From the NCBI RefSeq assembly GCF_041435355.1, contig NZ_CP108442.1, positions 6,136,501 to 6,200,500 of the forward strand: a DNA stretch of 64,000 nucleotides, written 5' to 3'. This stretch comes from Streptomyces sp. NBC_01276 (lineage in GTDB: Bacteria; Actinomycetota; Actinomycetes; Streptomycetales; Streptomycetaceae). Under the pieces are notes generated by a model, which saw only the letters and a program-made list of their open reading frames with translations, had not been told where the DNA came from and searched no databases. Positions 44,424-56,030 of this stretch are shown here, piece by piece. A program made the position numbers and the translations under genes. The first letter of the stretch is position 1; every line of letters begins with the position of its first letter.

Positions 44424-45671
44424 ATGGCGCACATCGGACGGCGGGGCCTGCTGGCGGGGGCCGCGGGGGTGCTGGCCACGACGGCGGCGGCCGCCCCGGC
44501 GGGGGAGCGGAGGGCGGTGCAGGGGTCCGGCGGCGGGCGGGCGCCGGTACCGGAACTCAGGGGGATGTGGATCGCCACCGTGGAGAACGTCGACTGGCCC
44601 TCCGAGGCCGGCCTGTCCGCGCGGGAGCAGCGGGCGGAGCTGACCGGGCTCCTCGACACGGCCGTGGAGCGGCGGCTGAACGCCGTGTTCCTCCAGGTCA
44701 GGCCGACGGCCGACGCCCTGTGGCCCTCGACGAAGGAGCCCTGGTCGCAGTGGCTGACGGGGGTGCAGGGGCAGGATCCCGGCTGGGACCCGCTGGGCAC
44801 CGCGGTAGCCGAGGCGCACGCGCGGGGGCTGGAGCTGCACGCCTGGTTCAACCCGTACCGGGTGGCCAACCACACCGATCCCCAGCGGCTCGTCGCGGCG
44901 CACCCGGCCCGCCGCAACCCCACCTGGGCCGTGCCCTACGGGGGCAAGCTCTACTACAACCCGGGGCTGCCGCAGGTGCGGGCCTTCGTGCAGGAGGCGA
45001 TGCTCGACGCCGTCTCCCGCTACCCGGTCGACGGGGTGCACTGGGACGACTACTTCTACCCGTACCCGGTCGCCGGTCAGGAGTTCGACGACGACGAGGC
45101 CTACGAGCGGTACGGCGGGTCCTTCGCCTCGCGCGCGGACTGGCGCCGCCACAACACCGACACCCTGGTGAAGGAGATGTCGGACCGGCTGAAGGGCGTC
45201 CGCCCGGCGGCCCGCTTCGGGGTCAGCCCCTTCGCGGTGTGGCGCAACAGCGACCGGGACCCGCTCGGCTCGCAGACCCGGGCGGGGGTGCAGACCTACG
45301 ACGACCTGTACGCGGACACCCGCAAGTGGGTCCGCGAGGGCTGGATCGACTCGATCGTGCCGCAGGCGTACTGGCAGATCGGCCACCCGTCCGCCGACTA
45401 CGCCGCGATCGTGGAGTGGTGGGCGGGCACCGTCAGGGGCACGCGGGTGGCCCTGTACGTGGGGGAGGCCCTGTACCGCTGCGACGCGGACAGCTCCACG
45501 CCCGCCTGGCGCGATCCGGCGGAGCTGTCGAGGCACCTGACCCTCGCGGCACGGCACGCCGAGGTCCGCGGCCACGTCTACTTCTCGGCGAAGCAGGTGA
45601 CCGCGGACCCCAACGGCGCGATGGCCAGGGTCGTCGCCGATCACTATCCGGCGACGGCGGCGCCGCGTTGA
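44424..45671 (+). CDS. Tat-exported glycoside-hydrolase-like protein (DUF187/GHL10)
   Basis: A 415-residue secreted protein. A twin-arginine signal IGRRGLLAGAAGVLATTAAA fits export by the Tat system. The TIM-barrel domain (about 45-390) has RGMWIATVENVDWPS, NAVFLQVRPTADALWPST, HAWFNPYRVANHTDP, VDGVHWDDYFYPYPV and WIDSIVPQAYWQIGHP, the GHL10/DUF187 pattern. Members are thought to act on cell-wall or polysaccharide substrates; the exact one is unknown. Upstream it diverges from the 3-hydroxybutyryl-CoA dehydrogenase gene. Confidence 0.88.
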   Translation: MAHIGRRGLLAGAAGVLATTAAAAPAGERRAVQGSGGGRAPVPELRGMWIATVENVDWPSEAGLSAREQRAELTGLLDTAVERRLNAVFLQVRPTADALWPSTKEPWSQWLTGVQGQDPGWDPLGTAVAEAHARGLELHAWFNPYRVANHTDPQRLVAAHPARRNPTWAVPYGGKLYYNPGLPQVRAFVQEAMLDAVSRYPVDGVHWDDYFYPYPVAGQEFDDDEAYERYGGSFASRADWRRHNTDTLVKEMSDRLKGVRPAARFGVSPFAVWRNSDRDPLGSQTRAGVQTYDDLYADTRKWVREGWIDSIVPQAYWQIGHPSADYAAIVEWWAGTVRGTRVALYVGEALYRCDADSSTPAWRDPAELSRHLTLAARHAEVRGHVYFSAKQVTADPNGAMARVVADHYPATAAPR

Positions 45672-45690
45672 GCCGGGCTGCCGCCCGGGG

Positions 45691-45888
45691 TCAGGGGGTG
45701 TGCTCGGACGGGTGCTTGACGACGCAGTCGGGGCCGGGCGACATGACCGCCTCGTGGCCGTCGGTGAAGCGGACCCGGTAGGGGGGGGTTCCGTTCTCGC
45801 CCAGTACCTGAGTGATCTCGCCGACCTTGTCGTGTTGTCCCACGACCCGGCCGTGCTGCACCAGCTGGTCGCCCTCGGTAGCGCGCAT
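45691..45888 (-). CDS. DUF1918 small protein
   Basis: A 65-residue protein beginning MRATEGDQLVQHGRVVGQHDKVGEITQVLG, the DUF1918 signature (small beta-barrel). The function is unknown. Eight consecutive C bases in the coding strand encode the Thr-Pro-Pro part, a site where slippage could occur. Confidence 0.88.
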   Translation of the reverse strand: MRATEGDQLVQHGRVVGQHDKVGEITQVLGENGTPPYRVRFTDGHEAVMSPGPDCVVKHPSEHTP

Positions 45889-45945
45889 AGCTGACCTCCT
45901 CGGTGGCGGTCCGATCCGGTGTTAGCAGTTTAGGGCGACAACCGG

Positions 45946-46986
45946 CTATTTGACCCGTTGGGTGACGGCGATGCAGACCAGTACCGCGCAGGCGGCGGCG
46001 GGCGCCGCCGGGGAGAGGTGCTCGCCCAGCAGCGCGACCGACCAGACCAGGGTCAGCAGGGGCTGGGCGAGCTGGAGCTGGCTGGCGCGCGGGGCGCCGA
46101 TCTCGGCCATTCCGCGGTACCAGACGTACAGGCCGAAGAAGGTGGAGCCGGCCGCCGCCCACACCAGGCCGGCCACGCCGTGGGCGGTCAAGTGCACCGG
46201 CTCGTACGCGAGCCCGAGCACGGAGCCGGTCACGGTGAGCGGCAGGCACAGCACCAGGGCCCAGCCGATCACCTGCCAGCCCGGCATCAGCCGCGCCAGC
46301 CGTCCGCCCTCGGTGTATCCGGCGGCGCACACCACGAGCGCCCCGAACAGGTAGGCGTCCCCGGTGGAGAGGGCTCCCCCGCTCTGGGTGAGCGTGAAGC
46401 CCAGGACGACCGCCGCTCCGGCGACGGCCGCCGCCCAGAAGCGGGGGGACGGCCGGGCGCCGGTGCGCAGGGCGGAGAAGGAGGCGGTGGTCAGCGGGAG
46501 CAGTCCGACCACGACGGCGGCGTGCGAGGTGGTGGAGGTCTGCAGGGCGAGGGTGGTCAGCATCGGGAAGCCGGCCACCACGCCGCCGGCCACGACCGCG
46601 AGCCCCGCCCAGTGCGCGCGGGCCGGCAAGGGGACCCGCCCGGCCAGCAGGAAGGTGCCCGCGAGGAGGGCGGCGAGGACGCTGCGCAGGGCGACGAGCG
46701 ACCAGGGACCGAAGCTCTCCAGGCCCCAGGCGGTGGCGGGGAAGGTCAGCGAGAAGGCGACGACGCCGAGGAGGGCCAGGACCGTGCCGGTGCGGGTGCC
46801 GCCCGCCTGCCGGGGGGTGGCCGCCCGCGTAGCGCCGCCGCCGCTGCCGCCCGTGACGCCGGCAGCGCTGCCCGCGCCGCCGCCGGTGCCGCCCGTGACG
46901 CCCGCGTCGGCGTGCGCGCCGAGGTGGTGACCGGTCGGCCGAACCGCTATCGGGCCGGAGGGAGTAGCGCTATTCTGTGCTGTCAT
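45946..46986 (-). CDS. EamA-family (DMT) transporter
   Basis: A 346-residue transporter with ten membrane helices and an internal EamA duplication (first half VALLGVVAFSLTFPATAWGLESFGPWSLVALRSVLAALLAG; second half YLFGALVVCAAGYTEGG...). An unusual low-complexity N-terminal tail (residues about 20-60, GVTGGTGGGAGSAAGVTGGSGGG) precedes it. Its start codon overlaps that of the MocR regulator (CATG, 46984-46987), a sign of direct co-regulation. The substrate may be an amino acid, metabolite or drug. Confidence 0.9.
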   Translation of the reverse strand: MTAQNSATPSGPIAVRPTGHHLGAHADAGVTGGTGGGAGSAAGVTGGSGGGATRAATPRQAGGTRTGTVLALLGVVAFSLTFPATAWGLESFGPWSLVALRSVLAALLAGTFLLAGRVPLPARAHWAGLAVVAGGVVAGFPMLTTLALQTSTTSHAAVVVGLLPLTTASFSALRTGARPSPRFWAAAVAGAAVVLGFTLTQSGGALSTGDAYLFGALVVCAAGYTEGGRLARLMPGWQVIGWALVLCLPLTVTGSVLGLAYEPVHLTAHGVAGLVWAAAGSTFFGLYVWYRGMAEIGAPRASQLQLAQPLLTLVWSVALLGEHLSPAAPAAACAVLVCIAVTQRVK

Positions 46987-46997
46987 GTATGAGCGTA
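46971..46997. promoter_or_regulatory. Back-to-back leaderless promoters at the EamA/MocR start overlap
   Basis: TATTCT (46971-46976) is 8 bp before the MocR ATG. TACGCT on the minus strand (46992-46997) is 5 bp before the EamA start. Both give leaderless transcripts beginning near CATG, so each promoter lies inside the other gene's coding region. Confidence 0.55.
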
Positions 46998-48451
46998 GCA
47001 GTGTGGCGGAACTGGCGGAAAGCCTGCGGTCGGAGCTTGACCGCTATCCGGTGGGTGGAAAGCTCCCGTCCAGTCGGGCCCTGGTCGAGCGCTACCGGGT
47101 CAGCCCCGTCACCGTTTCCCGGGCCCTCGCCCTGCTCGCCGCCGAGGGGCTCGTGGTCACCCGGCCCGGCGCCGGAGTGTTCCGGTCCCCGCCGCGCACG
47201 GAGGCCGGCGCCTCCGGCGACACCTCCTGGCAGGAGGTGTCCCTCAGCGCGGAGGGGACCGGTGAGGTGGTTCCCCGCTCGGTGGACGCCTCCGGGGTGA
47301 TGGTCTGCCTGACCACGCCGCCGCCCGGCGTGATCGGACTCAACAGCGGCTACCTGCACCCCTCCCTCCAGCCGGAGCGGGCCATGGCCGCCGCGCTGGC
47401 GCGGGCCGGACGCCGCCCGGGGGCCTGGGGGCGGCCGCCGGTGGAGGGGCTGCCCGAGCTGCGCGACTGGTTCGCCCGCGAGATCGGCGGGGCCGTGGGG
47501 GCCGCCGACGTGCTGGTCACCGCCGGCGGGCAGAGCGCGCTGACCACGGCCCTGCGGGCGCTGGCCCCGCCCGGGGCGCCGGTCCTGGTGGAGTCCCCGA
47601 CGTACCCCGGGCTGCTCGCCATCGCCCGCGCCTCCGGCTGCCGGCCCGTACCCGTGCCCGTGGACACGGACGGGGTCCGGCCGGAGCTGCTCGCGGCCGC
47701 CTTCGAGGCCACCGGGGCGCGGGTGTTCGTGTGCCAGCCGCTGTTCCAGAACCCGACGGGCGCGGTGCTGTCCGCCGCCCGCAGGCCCGAGGTGCTGAGG
47801 ATCGCGCGGGCCGCCGGGGCCTTCGTGATCGAGGACGACTACGCGCGGGCCCTGGCCCACGAGGACGCCGGCCCGCCGCCGCCCACCCTGGCCGCCGAGG
47901 ACGCCGACGGGGTGGTGGTGCACGTCCGTTCGCTGACCAAGGTCACCTCGCCGAGCCTGCGGGTGGGCGCGCTGGCCGCCCGGGGCCCGGTGCTGGACCG
48001 GCTGCGCGCGATCCAGGTGGTGGACAGCTTCTTCGTGCCCCGGCCGCTCCAGGAGGCCGCCCTCGAACTGGTCGGCGCGCCCGCCTGGCCGCGTCATCTG
48101 CGGGCCGTCGCCGCCGAGTTGCGCCACCGGCGGGACGTGCTCGCGGGCGCGCTGCGGCGGGAGCTGCCGGGGCTGGAGCCCGTCCGGCTGCCGGCCGGCG
48201 GGTACCAGCTGTGGACCCGGCTCGGCGAGGGCGGCGACGACGCGGCCTTCGTCGCCGAAGCCCTGCGCGCCGGGGTCGCGATCGCGCCCGGCCGGCCGTT
48301 CTTCTGCGCCGAGCCGCCCGCCGCCCACGTCCGGCTGGGCTTCGCCGGGGTCTCGGGTCCGGGAGAGCTGGTGGAGGCGGTGCGGCGGATGCGGGGCGGG
48401 CTGTCCGCGGCGCCCGTAAACCCTGTTGAGGGGGGCGGAGGGGCGTTCTAG
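46985..48451 (+). CDS. MocR-type GntR regulator with aminotransferase domain
   Basis: A 488-residue regulator. The N-terminus is a GntR winged helix (about 5-75; LAESLRSELDRYPVGGKLPSSRALVERYRVSPVTVSRALALLAAEGLV). Residues about 110-480 are a class I aminotransferase fold that binds PLP, with the PLP lysine in VHVRSLTKVTSPSLRVGAL and FQNPTGAVLSAARRPEVL, DDYARALAHED before it. MocR regulators often control vitamin B6, amino-acid or transporter genes, and here the divergent EamA transporter is the obvious target. Confidence 0.92.
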   Translation: MYERSSVAELAESLRSELDRYPVGGKLPSSRALVERYRVSPVTVSRALALLAAEGLVVTRPGAGVFRSPPRTEAGASGDTSWQEVSLSAEGTGEVVPRSVDASGVMVCLTTPPPGVIGLNSGYLHPSLQPERAMAAALARAGRRPGAWGRPPVEGLPELRDWFAREIGGAVGAADVLVTAGGQSALTTALRALAPPGAPVLVESPTYPGLLAIARASGCRPVPVPVDTDGVRPELLAAAFEATGARVFVCQPLFQNPTGAVLSAARRPEVLRIARAAGAFVIEDDYARALAHEDAGPPPPTLAAEDADGVVVHVRSLTKVTSPSLRVGALAARGPVLDRLRAIQVVDSFFVPRPLQEAALELVGAPAWPRHLRAVAAELRHRRDVLAGALRRELPGLEPVRLPAGGYQLWTRLGEGGDDAAFVAEALRAGVAIAPGRPFFCAEPPAAHVRLGFAGVSGPGELVEAVRRMRGGLSAAPVNPVEGGGGAF

Positions 48452-48454
48452 CCT
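48426..48454 (+). promoter_or_regulatory. Strong-looking leaderless promoter at the end of the MocR gene
   Basis: TTGAGG (48426-48431) and TAGCCT (48449-48454) are exactly 17 bp apart. TAGCCT overlaps the MocR stop codon (TAG) and lies 6 bp before the ATG of the next gene. Confidence 0.65.
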
Positions 48455-48460
48455 GCCCGC

Positions 48461-49225
48461 ATGACCGCCATAGTGATCACCTCCCTCGCCCGCCGCCCCG
48501 AGCTGGCCGCCAGGCTCTGGGACATGGAGGACTCCTGGCCGGAGTTCGCCGGCCACGACTCCCTGGCCTGGCTGCTCTACCCGCGCATGGTCGCCGAGTT
48601 CCCCGAGTACGTCTGGATCGCGACCGAGGGGGACACGGTGGTGGCCCGGGGCTTCAGCCTGCCGTTCGCCCTGCACACCCCCGAGCGGGCGGGCGTGCTG
48701 CCCGCGCAGGGCTGGGACGCGGTCCTCATGTGGGCCTTCTCCGACCAGCGGCGCGGGATCCGGCCCGACACGGTCAGCGCCATCGAGATCTCCGTCGCCA
48801 CCGGCCGGCAGGGCGAGGGCCTCTCCGGCCGGATGCTGGCCGCCATGCGCGAGGGCGCCCGCGCCGCCGGGTTCGCCGAGCTGGTGGCCCCGGTCCGGCC
48901 CAGCGGGAAGCCGGCCGAGCCCGCCACGCCGATGGCGGAGTACGCGTACCGGACCCGCGAGGACGGGCTCCCCTACGACCCGTGGCTGCGGGTCCACGTG
49001 CGCGCCGGGGCGGTCATCCACGGGGTGGCGCCGCTCTCCATGACCGTCAACGGCACGCTCGCGCAGTGGCGGGAATGGACCGGGCTGCCCTTCGACACCC
49101 CGGGTCCGGTCCTCGTGCCCGGTGCGCTGGCGCCGGTCCACTGCGAACCGGAACGCGACTTCGCGGTCTACGTGGAACCGAACGTGTGGGTCCGCCACCC
49201 GCTGGACGGCTCCGACGGCTCCTGA
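48461..49225 (+). CDS. GNAT-like protein, unknown substrate
   Basis: A 254-residue protein. The segment ISVATGRQGEGLSGRMLAAMREGARAAGFAELVAPVRPSGK, with its Q/R-x-x-G-x-G/A-like QGEGLSG, resembles the acetyl-CoA binding motif of GNAT acetyltransferases. The rest is not recognisable. It may be a GNAT protein modifying a small molecule. Its promoter lies within the end of the MocR gene, so it may be independent of that regulator. It converges on the MFS gene with a 9-bp gap. Confidence 0.7.
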   Translation: MTAIVITSLARRPELAARLWDMEDSWPEFAGHDSLAWLLYPRMVAEFPEYVWIATEGDTVVARGFSLPFALHTPERAGVLPAQGWDAVLMWAFSDQRRGIRPDTVSAIEISVATGRQGEGLSGRMLAAMREGARAAGFAELVAPVRPSGKPAEPATPMAEYAYRTREDGLPYDPWLRVHVRAGAVIHGVAPLSMTVNGTLAQWREWTGLPFDTPGPVLVPGALAPVHCEPERDFAVYVEPNVWVRHPLDGSDGS

Positions 49226-49234
49226 CGCCGCGGA

Positions 49235-50452
49235 CTACGACGCCGGTCGGCCCGCTCCCGACCGCACCGGCAGGCCCCTGGTGAGCGGCCCCACCACCAG
49301 GGGCTGCGCGGCCGCGAGCGCGAGGCACAGGGCCGCGGTGCCCGCCCACAGGGTGCCGGCGCCGGCCCGTTCGAGCAGCTGGGTGGCGGTGACCGGGGCG
49401 GCGACCGTGGCGATGCCCCAGCTGATGCCGTACGCGGCGAGGTAGCGGTCGGTGCCGCCCGGCGGCGCCAGGCCGGCCACGACGCCGAGGACCCGGGCCA
49501 GGACCAGCGTCTCGCCCACGCTCAGCACGGCGGTGGCGGCCAGGAACGCGGGCAGGCCCCGCGCCGTGGCGTAGCCGGCCAGACCGGCCGCCAGCAGGGC
49601 GTAGCCGAGGGCCATGGCCGCGGGGTCGGGCAGCGCGGCCAGGCGGCGCAGGCGCAGCGCCGGCTGGACCGCGACGACGGTCACGGCCGAGGCGGTGAAC
49701 AGGAGCCCGGCGTCGGCGGGTCGCAGGCCGCGGTGGCCGAGGGTGAGCGGGAGCGCCATCACGATCTGCATGGACACGAGCGCGAACGCGGTCCCGGAGG
49801 TGAACATCGCCCAGAGACCCCGGTCCCGCCAGGGCCGCACGGGTCCGCCGCCGTCGCCGCCCCCGCCGTCGCCGTTTCCGTCGTCCCGTGCGGCGTGCGG
49901 GCCCCGGGGGCCGTCGGCCGGCAGGGCCAGGCGCAGGGTCAGCGCGCAGGCAAGGCAGGTGAGCGCGTCGACGACGAACAGCCAGCGCAGGTCCCACCGG
50001 CCCAGCCCCGCCGCGATCAGACCGGCGCCGGTGCCGCCGACGGCCAGTGCGGCGTTGAGCGCCCCGTAGGCGCGCACCCGGTCGGCCGGGCCGACGGCGT
50101 CGGCGATCAGCGCCTGGCTCGGCGGCTCGTACAGCTCGAAGGACAGGCCGAGCAGGACCGCGAAGACGGCCACCGCGGCGAGGGAGCCGGCGGCGGCGAT
50201 GCCCAGCTGGGCGAGGGCGCAGCCGACGAGTCCCAGCACGATCGTGCGGCGGCGCCCGATCCGGCCCGCCAGCCGGCCGCCCGCCACCCGGGAGGGGATC
50301 GTGGCGAGGCCGAAGCCCCCCGAGACCAGGCCCGCCGTCGTCGTGCCCGCGCCGAACTCGGTGCCGATCAGTACGGTCAGGAAGGGCAGGGAGAAGGCGC
50401 CGAGCCGGTTGATCGCCCGCGCCGCCACCAGCAGCCATACGGTCCGCGGCAT
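49235..50452 (-). CDS. MFS transporter (12 TM)
   Basis: A 405-residue transporter with 12 helices. The conserved MFS loop 2-3 motif is GGRLAGRIGRRRTIVLG. A Gly/Asp-rich loop (residues about 195-215, ARDDGNGDGGGGDGGG) separates the halves. Drug efflux or sugar transport is plausible; nothing decides. It divergently borders a CGNR zinc-finger regulator. Confidence 0.88.
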   Translation of the reverse strand: MPRTVWLLVAARAINRLGAFSLPFLTVLIGTEFGAGTTTAGLVSGGFGLATIPSRVAGGRLAGRIGRRRTIVLGLVGCALAQLGIAAAGSLAAVAVFAVLLGLSFELYEPPSQALIADAVGPADRVRAYGALNAALAVGGTGAGLIAAGLGRWDLRWLFVVDALTCLACALTLRLALPADGPRGPHAARDDGNGDGGGGDGGGPVRPWRDRGLWAMFTSGTAFALVSMQIVMALPLTLGHRGLRPADAGLLFTASAVTVVAVQPALRLRRLAALPDPAAMALGYALLAAGLAGYATARGLPAFLAATAVLSVGETLVLARVLGVVAGLAPPGGTDRYLAAYGISWGIATVAAPVTATQLLERAGAGTLWAGTAALCLALAAAQPLVVGPLTRGLPVRSGAGRPAS

Positions 50453-50466
50453 GACCCCACCTCTCG

Positions 50467-50498
50467 CGTAACTGTCGTATCGAGTAATGTCGGTTACG
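50467..50498. promoter_or_regulatory. Inverted repeat in the MFS/CGNR divergent region
   Basis: CGTAAC (50467-50472) and GTTACG (50493-50498) form an inverted repeat with a 20-bp spacer, and TAATGT (50485-50490) between them is a -10 box for the CGNR gene. It may be the operator of the CGNR regulator. Confidence 0.35.
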
Positions 50499-50541
50499 GA
50501 CGCCATGGACGCTAGCGATCGAAGGGGTGACTGGTCAAGTG

Positions 50542-51111
50542 ATGTTCGACAGTCACGTAGCGGTACTGCTGGAACAGGCGGTGGCGCTCGTGAACGTCCT
50601 GACGGACGGAGAGGCGCGCGGCCGCCCGTATGCGGCTCCGCGCGGGGCGGAGCTGCCCGCCGCGATCGAAGGGGCGGTCCCGCGCGTCGCGGCGTCCCTG
50701 CCGCGCGCCGTCGACGCCGCGCAGGCGGACTACTTCGTCGGCGCGGCCCGGCGCATGCGCGAGGTCTTCCGGTCGATGCAGGATGGGGATGTGGACGCCG
50801 CGGCCGTGACCGTGAACGACCTGCTGCGCGACACCGGGGCCCGGCCGAGGCTGGACCGGACCGGGGGTGAACCGTGGCAGATGCACTTCCACGGCCCCGA
50901 CGACTCCTTCGCCGCGGGCGTGACCGCGGGCAGCGCCACCGCGCTGGCCCTGGCGGTGGGCGGCGGCCTCGCGGGCCGGCTGGGCGTGTGCCGGGCCGAC
51001 CGGTGCGACCGCGTGTACGTGGACACCTCGCGCAACGCCGCCCGCCAGTTCTGCTCCACCGCCTGCCAGAACCGCACCAAGGCCGCGGCCTTCCGGGCCC
51101 GGCGGGCCTGA
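50542..51111 (+). CDS. CGNR zinc-finger (ABATE-domain) regulator
   Basis: A 189-residue protein of the ABATE/CGNR group found in actinobacteria, thought to bind DNA. The N-terminal helical region (about 1-110; VLLEQAVALVNVLTDGE) precedes the C-terminal zinc ribbon GVCRADRCDRVYVD...RQFCSTACQNRTKAAAFR, with four Cys as ligands. The CGNR motif itself appears as CQNR. The ATG at 50542 is used; GTG 50539 and 50527 are alternatives. It is divergent from the MFS gene, which it probably controls. Confidence 0.87.
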   Translation: MFDSHVAVLLEQAVALVNVLTDGEARGRPYAAPRGAELPAAIEGAVPRVAASLPRAVDAAQADYFVGAARRMREVFRSMQDGDVDAAAVTVNDLLRDTGARPRLDRTGGEPWQMHFHGPDDSFAAGVTAGSATALALAVGGGLAGRLGVCRADRCDRVYVDTSRNAARQFCSTACQNRTKAAAFRARRA

Positions 51112-51140
51112 GGCGCCGGGAGGAGGAAGATCGCAAGGCG

Positions 51141-53372
<2,232 letters not shown>

Positions 53373-53376
<4 letters not shown>

Positions 53377-54281
53377 GCACCGCGAGGAGGCACACCGCGC
53401 TGCCCAAGGCCGAGATCCTCATCGAGGCCCTGCCGTGGCTCACCCGGCACAACGGCAAGATCGTCGTCATCAAGTTCGGCGGCAACGCCATGATCGACGA
53501 GGACCTGAAGGCCGCCTTCGCCCAGGACGTGGTCTTCCTGCGCCAGGCCGGCCTCAAGCCGGTCGTCGTCCACGGCGGCGGCCCGCAGATCAACGCCCAG
53601 CTGGACAAGCAGGGCCTGGTCAGCGAGTTCAAGGCCGGTCTGCGGGTCACCACCCCCGAGGCCATGGACGTCGTCCGGATGGTCCTGGCCGGCCAGGTCC
53701 AGCGCGAGCTCGTCGGGCTGCTCAACCAGCACGGGCCGCTCGCCGTCGGCATGACCGGCGAGGACGCCCACACCATCACCGCGACCAAGCACAGTCCCGA
53801 GATCGAGGGCGAGCTCGTCGACATCGGCCGGGTCGGCGAGATCACCGCCATCGACACCGGCGCGATCGAGGCGCTGCTGGCGGACGGCCGGATCCCGGTC
53901 ATCTCCTCCATCGCGCGCAGCGCCGACGACCACCACGTGTACAACGTCAACGCCGACACGGCCGCCGCGGCGCTCGCCGCCGCGCTGGGCGCCGAGACGC
54001 TGATGGTCCTCACCGATGTGGAGGGCCTGTACGCGGACTGGCCCAACAGCGACGAGGTCATCAGCAGGCTCACCGTCAGCGAGCTGGAGAAACTGCTGCC
54101 GGAGCTGTCCAGCGGCATGGTGCCCAAGATGGAGGGCTGCCTGCACGCGGTGCGCGGCGGGGTGGGCACGGCCCGCGTGATCGACGGACGGGTCCAGCAC
54201 TCGATCCTGCTGGAGATCTTCACCGACGAGGGCATCGGCACCATGGTCGTGCCCGACGCCCAGGGAGGGGCACGGACATGA
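53373..54281 (+). CDS. argB: N-acetylglutamate kinase
   Basis: A 302-residue amino-acid kinase. The ATP motif is [13 protein letters not shown] and the substrate loop is [34 protein letters not shown] is the catalytic region, and [20 protein letters not shown] the C-terminus. This is often the step inhibited by arginine. It overlaps argJ by 4 bp and argD by 4 bp. Confidence 0.97.
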
Positions 54282-55468
54282 CGGGCAATCAGGACTACGC
54301 CGCCCGCTGGCAGCACGCACTGACCAACAACTACGGCACCCCGCCGCTGGCCCTCGTACGGGGCGAGGGCGCCCAGGTCTGGGACGCGGACGGCACGCAG
54401 TACACCGACTACGTCGGCGGGATCGCGGTCAACGCCCTCGGCCACGCCCACCCGGCGATCGTCGAGGCCGTCACCGCCCAGATCTCCACCCTCGGCCACG
54501 TCTCCAACCTCTACGCCTCCGAGCCCGTCATCGCGCTCGGCGAGCGGCTGCTCCAGCTCTTCGGCCGCGCGGGCCGGGTTTTCTTCTGCAACTCCGGTGC
54601 CGAGGCGGTCGAGGCGGCCTTCAAGATCGGCCGGCTGACCGGGCGGACCCACATGGTCGCCACCGACGGCGGCTTCCACGGCCGGACCATGGGCGCCCTC
54701 GCGCTCACCGGCCAGCCGAAGAAGCAGGCCCCCTTCCTGCCCCTGCCGGGCGAGGTCACCCACGTCCCGTACGGCGACGTGGAGGCCCTGCGGGCCGCCG
54801 TCACCGAGGAGACGGCGATCGTCGTCATCGAGCCGGTGCAGGGCGAGAACGGGGTCGTCGTCCCGCCCGCCGGGTACCTGACCGCCGCCCGCGAGATCAC
54901 CCGCGCGACCGGCACCCTGCTGGTCCTCGACGAGGTGCAGACCGGCATCGGCCGCTGCGGCCAGTGGTTCGAGCACCAGGCCCACGAGGGCGTCGAACCC
55001 GACCTCGTCACGCTCGCGAAGGGGCTCGGCGGCGGTCTCCCGATCGGCGCGGTGGCCGCCTTCGGCCCGGCGGCCGACCTGCTCCAGCCCGGCCAGCACG
55101 GCACCACCTTCGGCGGCAACCCGGTCGCCTGCGCGGCCGGCCTCGCGGTGATCGACACCATCGCCGCCGACGGCCTGCTCGACCGGGTCAAGGCACGGGG
55201 GGAGCGGCTGCGCTCCGGAATCGAATCCTCCGGTCATCCCCTGGTCTCCCACGTCCGCGGGTCCGGCCTCCTGCTGGGTATCGTGCTGACGGAGCCGCTC
55301 GCGCCGAAGGTGCAGCTCGCGGCTCAGGAAGCCGGATTCCTGGTCAACGCGCCCGCCCCCGACGTCGTACGGCTGATGCCCCCGTTCGTCATCACCGAGG
55401 CCGAGGTCGACGCGTTCGTCCGGGCGCTGCCCGGCATCCTCGACGAAGCGGGACGATCCGGAGAATGA
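54278..55468 (+). CDS. argD: Acetylornithine aminotransferase
   Basis: A 396-residue class III aminotransferase. The PLP lysine is in [32 protein letters not shown] and [13 protein letters not shown] hold the PLP Asp. [16 protein letters not shown] and [15 protein letters not shown] are the phosphate loops. It uses glutamate as the amino donor for acetylornithine. The ATG overlaps the argB stop, and argR starts 7 bp after its stop. Confidence 0.97.
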   Translation: MTGNQDYAARWQHALTNNYGTPPLALVRGEGAQVWDADGTQYTDYVGGIAVNALGHAHPAIVEAVTAQISTLGHVSNLYASEPVIALGERLLQLFGRAGRVFFCNSGAEAVEAAFKIGRLTGRTHMVATDGGFHGRTMGALALTGQPKKQAPFLPLPGEVTHVPYGDVEALRAAVTEETAIVVIEPVQGENGVVVPPAGYLTAAREITRATGTLLVLDEVQTGIGRCGQWFEHQAHEGVEPDLVTLAKGLGGGLPIGAVAAFGPAADLLQPGQHGTTFGGNPVACAAGLAVIDTIAADGLLDRVKARGERLRSGIESSGHPLVSHVRGSGLLLGIVLTEPLAPKVQLAAQEAGFLVNAPAPDVVRLMPPFVITEAEVDAFVRALPGILDEAGRSGE

Positions 55469-55475
55469 GACGACG

Positions 55476-56012
55476 ATGAGCCAGGCGCAGGAACCCGAGC
55501 AGAACGGTCCGTCCGTCCCGCAGACGCGTACCGCCCGCCACCGCCGGATCGTGGACATCCTCAACCGGCAGCCGGTCCGCTCCCAGAGCCAGCTGGCCAA
55601 ACTGCTCGCCGACGACGGGCTGAGCGTCACCCAGGCGACGCTCTCCCGCGACCTCGACGAGCTGGGCGCGGTCAAGATCCGCAACACCGGGGGCGAGCTG
55701 ATCTACGCGGTCCCCAGCGAGGGCGGCTTCCGCACCCCGCAGGCCCCGCTCGGCGAGTCCGCGAAGGAGGAGCGGATGCGTCGCCTCTCCGGCGAACTGC
55801 TGATCTCGGCGGAAGCCTCCGCGAACCTCGTGGTCCTGCGCACCCCGCCGGGCGCGGCCCAGTTCCTGGCCTCGGCGATCGACCAGGCCGAACTCCAGGC
55901 CATCCTGGGCACCATCGCGGGCGACGACACCCTGATGCTGATCAGCCGCGACCCGGCGGGCGGCCAGGCCCTGGCCGACCACCTCCTGCGCCTGGCCCAG
56001 AAGGAGGGCTGA
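55476..56012 (+). CDS. argR: Arginine repressor
   Basis: A 178-residue regulator. The N-terminal winged helix (about 20-80) is [47 protein letters not shown], and the C-terminal arginine-binding hexamer domain has [20 protein letters not shown] and [19 protein letters not shown]. It binds ARG boxes with arginine as corepressor, which are visible before argC and argH. As last gene of the argC operon it controls itself. Confidence 0.97.
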   Translation: MSQAQEPEQNGPSVPQTRTARHRRIVDILNRQPVRSQSQLAKLLADDGLSVTQATLSRDLDELGAVKIRNTGGELIYAVPSEGGFRTPQAPLGESAKEERMRRLSGELLISAEASANLVVLRTPPGAAQFLASAIDQAELQAILGTIAGDDTLMLISRDPAGGQALADHLLRLAQKEG

Positions 56013-56030
56013 CCCGGCCCGCCCGGCGGC

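Noticed and set aside
49235..51136. 633-codon minus frame extending the MFS gene upstream
   Set aside because: Its upstream part is antisense to the CGNR gene; the MFS protein starts naturally at 50452.
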